A stretch of 64,000 nucleotides of DNA from Ruminococcus sp. (lineage in GTDB: Bacteria > Bacillota > Clostridia > Oscillospirales > Ruminococcaceae), in assembly GCF_019423705.1 (NCBI RefSeq), contig NZ_JAHZAX010000003.1, forward strand, positions 62,001 through 126,000. Direction: 5' to 3'. The notes beneath the pieces were generated by a model that was not told the DNA's origin, did no database searches, and saw only the letters and a program-made list of their open reading frames with translations. Within the stretch, counting starts at the first letter, position 1. Each line of letters opens with the position of its first letter. Positions 49,779-56,087 of the stretch are shown here, one piece after another. The position numbers and the translations under genes are program-made.

Positions 49779-49807
49779 ATTATATCACGCTTCCTGCAAG
49801 TTGTCAA
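49779..49807 (-). promoter_or_regulatory. Consensus promoter of agmatinase
   Basis: Minus strand TTGACA (49807-49802), 17 bases, TATAAT (49784-49779). Inferred start near 49772. Confidence 0.75.
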
Positions 49808-49834
49808 GGGCTAATTTTTGATTTTTTAAAATTT

Positions 49835-49850
49835 TATTCACTTCGGAATA
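49835..49850. promoter_or_regulatory. Palindromic box 1 (agmatinase side)
   Basis: TATTCA-CTTC-GGAATA, one arm mismatch. Its centre is about 70 bp upstream of the inferred agmatinase start. Confidence 0.5.
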
Positions 49851-49909
49851 GCGTTTGTTATACCGCAAATAGCGTGTTTACGTCATTTGCACAATGCAAC
49901 ATTATTCAT

Positions 49910-49925
49910 TATTCACTTTTGAATA
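49910..49925. promoter_or_regulatory. Palindromic box 2 (middle)
   Basis: TATTCA-CTTT-TGAATA; the six-base arms are perfect. Confidence 0.5.
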
Positions 49926-50000
49926 GCTTCTTTGTGCAGATTTACGAACTGACAAAATGCAGCTTTATATATTATGACTTTCATTTTGTTTATAGCTATT

Positions 50001-50022
50001 TTTTATTCAAAACTGAATAAAA
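50001..50022. promoter_or_regulatory. Palindromic box 3 (urease side)
   Basis: Arms TTTTATTCA and TGAATAAAA, perfect over nine bases, with AAAC between. Its centre is about 68 bp upstream of the inferred urease start, an activator-like position. Confidence 0.55.
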
Positions 50023-50044
50023 TAAGAAATTTTCTTTAACACTA

Positions 50045-50073
50045 TTGCCAAACAGAAAGCGCTGTGCTATAAT
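50045..50073 (+). promoter_or_regulatory. Sigma-A promoter of the urease operon
   Basis: TTGCCA (50045-50050), 17 bases, TATAAT (50068-50073), with inferred start near 50080. Confidence 0.75.
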
Positions 50074-50088
50074 ATGATCAAAGCAATG

Positions 50089-50145
50089 ACGCTCTTATAA
50101 CCGACTAGGCAAATGCCTGTCGGTCTATAAGGGCGTTGTTTTTTT
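50089..50145 (+). promoter_or_regulatory. Leader terminator (attenuator) of the urease operon
   Basis: Arms ACGCTCTTATA (50089-50099) and TATAAGGGCGT (50126-50136) with one U-G pair, enclosing ACCGAC/GTCGGT and AGGC-AAAT-GCCT, then TG and seven T. It lies about 10-65 nt into the transcript and 53 bp before the first gene. No gene lies between promoter and hairpin, so antitermination is implied. The wobble fits + strand RNA only. Confidence 0.7.
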
Positions 50146-50198
50146 ATAATCTAAATCTATATTATATTCAGCAAATGATTTTGAAAGGATGTTTTATT

Positions 50199-50609
50199 AT
50201 GGCTTGTTTTTTAGTACCAGCAACAGAAGCGATCGTTACAACAATTGTGGCAAAGGCAGTTAAGTCTCACGAGGCAAAGGCTGAGGAGCAGACAAAGGTC
50301 AAGGCTCTTTTGGAGGACAAGCTTCCTCTTTCTAAAAAGATAACAAGGCTCTCAGGCTTTCTGTGGGGCGGCTCAGGTCTTTTGGCATTTGAGCACCTGT
50401 GGCACGGTGAGATTTCTCCGTTCTTCCCATTCCTGACAGCGGCGAACGACCCTTCGGAAATGGCAGTAGCATTCCACGAAATGGCGACTGTCGGAACATC
50501 AATGGCTGTTCTTGTGACAGCGGTATGGGCTGTACTGACTGTGGTGTCTGACAAGATACTGAAACGTAAGCCAAAAAAGACTGCAAAGCTGGGAGGTGAC
50601 GCCGTATGA
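50199..50609 (+). CDS. Small membrane protein, first gene of the urease operon, unknown function
   Basis: 136 residues from ATG 50199 (MACFLVPATEAIVTTIVAKA), after GAAAGGATG. Hydrophobic N-terminus, a charged helix (SHEAKAEEQTKVKALLEDKL), a second membrane segment around GFLWGGSGLLAFEHLWHG, and a third (GTSMAVLVTAVWAVLTVVSD), then a basic tail. Histidines near the membrane (FEHLWHGE, FHEMATVG) are notable. No family recognised. Coupled to the next gene by an ATGA overlap. Role in urea, ammonium or nickel handling is only a guess from position. Confidence 0.75.
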   Translation: MACFLVPATEAIVTTIVAKAVKSHEAKAEEQTKVKALLEDKLPLSKKITRLSGFLWGGSGLLAFEHLWHGEISPFFPFLTAANDPSEMAVAFHEMATVGTSMAVLVTAVWAVLTVVSDKILKRKPKKTAKLGGDAV

Positions 50610-50923
50610 CACTTCTTATCACACTCATAGCTGCCGTTATCGTTACTATAGTATGGTACACATCACCAAAAGCCAGAAAGCTTAAAGTGGGGCTGATGTG
50701 CTATATGTACTGGGGCGCATCTATAATGTGGCTCGTGGACGCACTTTTTGAATACAAAGAGCAGGGCGCAGGATATTTCACCCCTGCCACAGCAGACATG
50801 ATAAACGACAGCTTTTTAGGGATCTGCGTTGTTGCACTCGGCACCGTCGTATGGCTCGGCACTATGCTCATAAGCGACCCTGAGGGAGTAGTAAGAAAAG
50901 CCCTTACAGAAAAAAAGCAGTAA
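50606..50923 (+). CDS. Small membrane protein, second gene of the urease operon, unknown function
   Basis: 105 residues, three membrane segments: LLITLIAAVIVTIVWYTSP, LMCYMYWGASIMWLVDALF and GICVVALGTVVWLGTMLIS. The ATG overlaps the previous stop (ATGA), so the two proteins are probably made in equal amounts and may form a complex. Not recognised; it does not resemble UreI, UreH or the Yut urea channel. 33 bp before the urease structural genes. Confidence 0.75.
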   Translation: MTLLITLIAAVIVTIVWYTSPKARKLKVGLMCYMYWGASIMWLVDALFEYKEQGAGYFTPATADMINDSFLGICVVALGTVVWLGTMLISDPEGVVRKALTEKKQ

Positions 50924-50956
50924 ATACACTATACTATATAAATAGGAGGAATAATA

Positions 50957-51637
50957 ATGCGACTTGTTCCAAGAGAGCAGGATAAGCTTATGCTCCATTA
51001 CGCTGGGGTGCTCGCCCGTGACCGCAAGGCTCAAGGGCTAAAACTCAATTACCCCGAGGCGGTGGCATACATTAGTATGATGGTTATGGAAAAGGCAAGG
51101 GCTGGGGTCTCCGCCGCCGAGCTTATGCAATATGGCACAAAGCTTCTCACCGCCGACGACGTTATGGACGGCGTTCCCGAAATGATACACGAAATTCAGA
51201 TAGAATCAACAATGCCCGACGGCACAAAGCTTGTGACTGTACATAATCCTATCAAGGGAAATAGCAAGCTCAACCCCGGCGAATTTATCGTTGAAGAGGG
51301 CACCATAAAGCTCAACGAGGGCACGGAGAGCATTGAGCTGACAGTTTCAAACACAGGCGACAGACCTATTCAAACCGGCTCACACTTCCACTTCTTTGAG
51401 GTCAACAAAGCCCTTGAATTTGACCGCAAGGCGGCTTATGGTATGCGACTTGACATTCCAGCAGGCACGGCGGTCAGATTTGAGCCGGGCGAGAAAAAGA
51501 CCGTCCGCCTTATCCCTATCGGCGGCGATCGTGTGGGATATGGTCTCAACGGACTTGTAAACGGAAAAATGGACGACGAAAACATTAAGCAGGCGGCCTT
51601 TGCAAAGGCAAAAGAGCTTGGCTTCAAGGGGGTGTAG
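50957..51637 (+). CDS. ureAB: Urease gamma-beta fusion subunit
   Basis: 226 residues. Residues 1 to about 100 are urease gamma (LVPREQDKLMLHYAGVLARD, LKLNYPEAVAYISMMVMEKA, GVPEMIHEIQIESTMPDGTK), and from about 113 urease beta (PGEFIVEEGTIKLNEGTESI, DRPIQTGSHFHFFEVNKALE, GMRLDIPAGTAVRFEPGEKK). In most Bacillota the two are separate genes; here they are one frame, as in Helicobacter UreA. AGGAGG is the ribosome site. Three bases before ureC. Confidence 0.96.
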   Translation: MRLVPREQDKLMLHYAGVLARDRKAQGLKLNYPEAVAYISMMVMEKARAGVSAAELMQYGTKLLTADDVMDGVPEMIHEIQIESTMPDGTKLVTVHNPIKGNSKLNPGEFIVEEGTIKLNEGTESIELTVSNTGDRPIQTGSHFHFFEVNKALEFDRKAAYGMRLDIPAGTAVRFEPGEKKTVRLIPIGGDRVGYGLNGLVNGKMDDENIKQAAFAKAKELGFKGV

Positions 51638-51640
51638 GAA

Positions 51641-53353
51641 ATGATCGAGATTTCAAGAAAAGCTTACTGCGATATGTACGGCCCGACCGTCGGCGACAGG
51701 GTGCGTTTGGGCGACACTTCCCTTATTGCGGAGGTGGAAAAAGATTTGACTGTTCACGGCGATGAGGCCAAATTCGGCGGCGGAAAATCTCTCCGTGACG
51801 GAATGGGACAATCCTGCAAAGCCACCGACAAGGAATGCCTTGACACGGTAATAACAAACGCTCTTATCATCGACAGCACAGGAATTATAAAGGCGGACGT
51901 TGGCATTAAGGACGGCAAGATCGCAGGAATAGGCAAAGCAGGCAACCCCGACATCATGAATGGCGTTGACAAAAACATGATAATAGGCGCTTCCACGGAA
52001 GCTATCGCAGGCGAGGGACTTATCCTCACCGCCGGCGGACTTGACACGCACATTCATTTTATTTCCCCGACACAGGTGAGAACGGCGCTTTACAGCGGCA
52101 TTACTACTATGATCGGCGGCGGAACGGGTCCTGCGGACGGCACAAATGCCACCACCTGCACCCCTGGCGAGTTCAATATCCACAGAATGTTGGAAGCTTC
52201 CGAAGATCTGCCGATGAATTTCGGCTATCTCTGCAAGGGCAATTCCAGCGATATCACTACACTTGAAGAACAGATAAAGGCAGGCTGCATCGGCTTGAAG
52301 ATACACGAGGACTGGGGCTCTACCCCCGACGTTATCGACCACGCACTTACTGTTGCGGATATGTATGACGTGCAGGCGGCTATCCACACCGACACCCTTA
52401 ACGAGGGCGGCTTTGTCGAGGACACAGTCAACGCTTTCAAGGGCAGAACTATCCACACCTATCACACAGAGGGCGCAGGCGGCGGACACGCTCCCGATAT
52501 CATCAGAGCGGCGGCGTTCCCGAACGTTCTCCCCTCCTCAACCAACCCAACAATGCCTTACACAGCAAACACCCTTGACGAGCACCTTGATATGCTTATG
52601 GTGTGCCACCACCTTGACAAGAACGTGCCGGAGGACATTGCTTTTGCGGATTCGAGGATTCGCCCCGAAACTATCGCCGCAGAGGACGTTTTGCACGATA
52701 TGGGAATTTTCTCAATGATGAGCTCCGATTCGCAGGCAATGGGACGTGTCGGCGAGGTCATCACGAGGACTTGGCAGACGGCGGACAAGATGAAAAAGCA
52801 GCGTGGTGCTCTCCCCGAGGACAGCGAACTCAACGACAATTACAGGATAAAGCGATACATTTCAAAATACACCATAAACCCTGCGATAACCCACGGCGTT
52901 TCGGAATATGTTGGCTCTGTTGAAGTTGGCAAGGTGGCAGACCTTGTGCTTTGGAACCCTGCATTTTTCGGCGCAAAGCCCGATATGATAATCAAGGGCG
53001 GCTTTATTTTCGCATCGAAAATGGGCGACGCAAACGCTTCTATCCCGACCCCTCAGCCTGTTTGCTACACAGAAATGTTCGGCGGCCACGGTCTTGCGCT
53101 GTCAAGCACCTGCATCACGTTCGTGTCAAAATACGCATATGAGGACGGCATAAAGGAAAAGCTTGGACTTAAAAGACAGGTTCTCCCCGTCAAGAATTGC
53201 CGCAATATCTCAAAGGCGGATATGGTCTACAACAATGTTTGCGGCGATATCAGAGTTGACCCCGAGACTTACACAGTAACAGTTGACGGCAAGGTAATAA
53301 CCTGCGAGCCATTTGACGAGCTTGCACTTGCACAGAGATATTTTATGTTCTGA
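51641..53353 (+). CDS. ureC: Urease alpha subunit (catalytic)
   Basis: Nickel enzyme hydrolysing urea to ammonia and carbamate. 570 residues, full length. First nickel ligands in GGLDTHIHFISP, carbamylated Lys in GCIGLKIHEDWGS, HTDTLNEGGFVED, further ligands in IHTYHTEGAGGGHAPD, active-site VCHHLDKNVPED and MGRVGEVITRTWQTADKMK. N-terminal YGPTVGDRVRLGDTSLIAEV is characteristic. GGTGTAGG precedes the ATG. All catalytic residues are in place. Confidence 0.98.
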   Translation: MIEISRKAYCDMYGPTVGDRVRLGDTSLIAEVEKDLTVHGDEAKFGGGKSLRDGMGQSCKATDKECLDTVITNALIIDSTGIIKADVGIKDGKIAGIGKAGNPDIMNGVDKNMIIGASTEAIAGEGLILTAGGLDTHIHFISPTQVRTALYSGITTMIGGGTGPADGTNATTCTPGEFNIHRMLEASEDLPMNFGYLCKGNSSDITTLEEQIKAGCIGLKIHEDWGSTPDVIDHALTVADMYDVQAAIHTDTLNEGGFVEDTVNAFKGRTIHTYHTEGAGGGHAPDIIRAAAFPNVLPSSTNPTMPYTANTLDEHLDMLMVCHHLDKNVPEDIAFADSRIRPETIAAEDVLHDMGIFSMMSSDSQAMGRVGEVITRTWQTADKMKKQRGALPEDSELNDNYRIKRYISKYTINPAITHGVSEYVGSVEVGKVADLVLWNPAFFGAKPDMIIKGGFIFASKMGDANASIPTPQPVCYTEMFGGHGLALSSTCITFVSKYAYEDGIKEKLGLKRQVLPVKNCRNISKADMVYNNVCGDIRVDPETYTVTVDGKVITCEPFDELALAQRYFMF

Positions 53354-53398
53354 TATAATGATCGATTTCAATAAAAGATAAAAAGCGAGGAAGTAAAA

Positions 53399-53890
53399 AT
53401 GATTGCTGAAAAAATAATCGGGAACCTGTCGGAGCTCTCCCCTGCCGTGCCAATAGACACAGTTGAACTCGACTGGTTCGAGGCAGAGAAAAAGCGTATC
53501 CGCAAGACGACTGTCGGCGGACGTGACATCGGCATTGCGATCGACGAGAACCTAAAGGACGGCGATGTTATTTACCTTGACGACGAGCTTTGCGTTGCGG
53601 TAAAGCTCACAAGCTGTCCGCTTATCAAGATAAACGTTCACACAATGGAGGAAATGGGCAGGCTTTGTTTTGAGATCGGCAACAGGCATTTGTCGCTGAA
53701 AATTTCGGCTGACAGCGTGCTTATCCCCCGTGACGAGCCAACGGAAAAACACCTTAAAAATCTCGGTTTTGACTGCGAGGAGATAATCGGCAAGTTCGAT
53801 GATTTCATCGTCTGCAAGGCTCACGGACATTCACACAGCCATTCCCACCAGCACGAACACAGCCACGAACATCACGAACATCATCATTAA
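53399..53890 (+). CDS. ureE: Urease accessory protein UreE (nickel metallochaperone)
   Basis: 163 residues. N-terminal peptide-binding domain (DWFEAEKKRIRKTTVGGRDI), metal domain with TSCPLIKINVHTMEEMGRLC and FEIGNRHLSLKI, and GFDCEEIIGKFD. The C-terminus is a His tail (HGHSHSHSHQHEHSHEHHEH), giving a large nickel-holding capacity. No nickel transporter gene is adjacent. GAGGAAG precedes the ATG. Confidence 0.95.
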   Translation: MIAEKIIGNLSELSPAVPIDTVELDWFEAEKKRIRKTTVGGRDIGIAIDENLKDGDVIYLDDELCVAVKLTSCPLIKINVHTMEEMGRLCFEIGNRHLSLKISADSVLIPRDEPTEKHLKNLGFDCEEIIGKFDDFIVCKAHGHSHSHSHQHEHSHEHHEHHH

Positions 53891-53914
53891 ATGCAGCATA
53901 CTGAGGTGATAAAA

Positions 53915-54589
53915 ATGACCGATACCGCAAAGCTTCTGCACATTTTGCAGATATGCGACAGCCTTTTCCCCGTGGGTGCGTTCACACTTTCAAACGGCCT
54001 TGAGACCTACGTTCAGCGTGATATCATCACTTCGCCCCAAGGGCTTGAAGAGTATCTTCATTCCTACATTTCCGTGCTGCCTTTTAACGAGCTTGGCGCT
54101 GCTGCGGCGGCTTATTCAGCGGAGGAAAAAGAGCTTTGTCGGCTGGATGAGATTTACTCGGCGGCTAAAGCGCCCTTTGAGATACGCAGCGGTTCGGAAA
54201 AGGTCACAAGGCGATTTTTCAAGATCTGCGAAAAGGGCGAAAACAGCTTCACAGGACTGTACAAAAAGCTCACCGGAGAGGGTGTTTGCAAGGGTCATCA
54301 ATGTATCGCCTACGGGCTTTATATGCGTGACAACGGCATTGAACTGTCGGAAGGGCTGGCGGTGTATGGCTATTCGATATGCTCTGCCATAGTCACGAAC
54401 TGCGTGAAGCTTGTGCCGCTGAGCCAGCTTGCAGGGCAAAAAATCCTCGGAGAAAGCTTTGAGCTTATATCCTCCGCCGCAGAAAAAGCCCTCGACACGT
54501 CCCTTGACGATATCGGCATAAGCGGCGCAGGTTTTGACCTTCGGGCTATGCAGCACGAGCGACTTTATTCAAGGCAATATATGTCATAA
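53915..54589 (+). CDS. ureF: Urease accessory protein UreF
   Basis: 224 residues from ATG 53915, 5 bases after GAGGTGAT. Motifs: LLHILQICDSLFPVGAFTLS, NGLETYVQRDIIT, LYKKLTGEGVCKGHQCIAYG and VTNCVKLVPLSQLAGQKIL. All-helical GAP-like partner of UreG in loading nickel. Follows ureE by 24 bp. Confidence 0.93.
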   Translation: MTDTAKLLHILQICDSLFPVGAFTLSNGLETYVQRDIITSPQGLEEYLHSYISVLPFNELGAAAAAYSAEEKELCRLDEIYSAAKAPFEIRSGSEKVTRRFFKICEKGENSFTGLYKKLTGEGVCKGHQCIAYGLYMRDNGIELSEGLAVYGYSICSAIVTNCVKLVPLSQLAGQKILGESFELISSAAEKALDTSLDDIGISGAGFDLRAMQHERLYSRQYMS

Positions 54590-54631
54590 ACCACAAGCTA
54601 TAATTTATCAAATTAATAAGGAGAACCGAAA

Positions 54632-55243
54632 ATGAGTTATGTAAAGATCGGCGTGGGCGGGCCTGTCGGATCGGGCAAGACCGCACTTATCGAACGCCTT
54701 ACAAGAGAAATGTCAAAGGAATATTCGATCTGCGTTGTCACAAACGATATTTACACCAAAGAGGACGCCGAGTTTCTGACGAAAAATTCCTGCCTGCCGG
54801 CGGATAGGATAGTCGGCGTTGAAACGGGCGGCTGCCCTCACACGGCCATAAGAGAGGACTGTTCGATGAACCTTGAAGCCGTTGACGAAATGGTGAAAAA
54901 GCACCCCGACACCCAAATCGTGTTCATTGAAAGCGGCGGTGATAACCTATCCGCCACATTCTCCCCCGATCTTGCGGACGCTTCTATCTATGTTATCGAC
55001 GTTGCACAAGGCGAAAAAATTCCAAGAAAAGGCGGCCCGGGCGTGACACGTTCCGATCTTCTGGTGATAAACAAGACCGATCTTGCGCCGCTGGTAGGCG
55101 CTTCCCTCGAGGTAATGGCTTCCGATTCCAAGCGAATGAGGGGCGAAAGACCGTTTCTTTTCACGAACCTTATGAGCCGTGAGGGTGTTGCGCAGGTCAT
55201 CGACTGGATAAAGAAATCAGTCCTCTTTGAGGATCTCAAATGA
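54632..55243 (+). CDS. ureG: Urease accessory GTPase UreG
   Basis: 203 residues. P-loop VGGPVGSGKTALIERL, VVTNDIYTKEDAEFL, VGVETGGCPHTAIREDCSMN with the nickel-binding CPH, FIESGGDNLSATFSPDLADA and guanine motif INKTDLAP. AAGGAG precedes the ATG. Overlaps ureD by ATGA. Confidence 0.97.
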   Translation: MSYVKIGVGGPVGSGKTALIERLTREMSKEYSICVVTNDIYTKEDAEFLTKNSCLPADRIVGVETGGCPHTAIREDCSMNLEAVDEMVKKHPDTQIVFIESGGDNLSATFSPDLADASIYVIDVAQGEKIPRKGGPGVTRSDLLVINKTDLAPLVGASLEVMASDSKRMRGERPFLFTNLMSREGVAQVIDWIKKSVLFEDLK

Positions 55244-56022
55244 ACGGCCGACTGCACCTTTCCACGGTTTTTGACAGCTCGAAAACCGTCACGGAGGACT
55301 TGTATTTTGCGTCGCCTTTCAAGGTCTATTCACCGTTTTATGACGGCAGTGGCTGGGCGAAGTACATTTCGATGTGCGGCTCGGCAGGTGTTTTGGCTGG
55401 GGACGAAAACGAAACAAAGCTTTATGTCGGCGAGGGCTGCAAGGTCATTTTCACCGATCAAGGCTATCAAAAGCTTTTCAACACAAACGGCGGCGTTTCA
55501 AAGCAAAGCCTCAAACTGGTCGTTCGCAAAGGCGGCAAGCTCTGCTATATCCCCCACCCAATTATGACTTTCGCAGGCTGCGATCACATATCATCGGGCA
55601 GAGTGAGTATCGCCGAAAGCTCCACCCTTGTTTTCTCGGAAATTTACTGCTGCGGCAGAACGGCAATGGGCGAGGAGTTCGGCTTGAAGCGCTTTCGCTC
55701 ACGGACGGAAATTTCTATCGACGGCAAGGCGGATTTTATCGACAACACCCTCATCGACCCCGAGCTACTGCCCATACGCAAAAAAGGCTTTTTCGAGGGC
55801 TTCACCCACACGGGGTTTATGTACATATATTTCCCCGACAAAGGACTGCTTGACAGCATTTTTGAAAGCGCCGCAGAAGATGCCAGCATACAGCTTTGTT
55901 CTACCCACACCGAGCGTGGCATTGCCATTCGTGGGCTGGGATATTCGGGCGAGGAGATTTATGAAAAGTTCCTTTCTATCGCCGAAAAAGTGCGCAGCGA
56001 AAGCGATAAAACGCCCGAATGA
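55240..56022 (+). CDS. ureD: Urease accessory protein UreD (UreH)
   Basis: 260 residues. Beta-helical scaffold of the UreD family: YFASPFKVYSPFYDGSGW, CKVIFTDQGYQKLFNTNGG, GKLCYIPHPIMTFAGCDHIS, RVSIAESSTLVFSEIYCCGR and a GFFEGFTHTGFMYIYFPD. Last gene of the operon; gene order ureAB-C-E-F-G-D places ureD last, as in many Bacillota. A bidirectional terminator follows. Confidence 0.93.
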   Translation: MNGRLHLSTVFDSSKTVTEDLYFASPFKVYSPFYDGSGWAKYISMCGSAGVLAGDENETKLYVGEGCKVIFTDQGYQKLFNTNGGVSKQSLKLVVRKGGKLCYIPHPIMTFAGCDHISSGRVSIAESSTLVFSEIYCCGRTAMGEEFGLKRFRSRTEISIDGKADFIDNTLIDPELLPIRKKGFFEGFTHTGFMYIYFPDKGLLDSIFESAAEDASIQLCSTHTERGIAIRGLGYSGEEIYEKFLSIAEKVRSESDKTPE

Positions 56023-56039
56023 ATTTATACTGCAAAATA

Positions 56040-56078
56040 AAAAACTGCATTCACAAAATAGTGAGTGCAGTTTTTTTG
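56040..56078. terminator. Bidirectional terminator after ureD
   Basis: ACTGCATTCAC (56044-56054), 6-base loop, GTGAGTGCAGT (56061-56071), T-run on the right and A-run on the left; serves both the urease operon and the convergent beta-helix gene. Confidence 0.85.
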
Positions 56079-56087
56079 ATTTTGATT

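Noticed and set aside
51653..52489. Open frame of 278 codons antisense to ureC
   Set aside because: Opposite highly conserved urease sequence; Cys/Val/Ser-rich, no motifs, no start signals.
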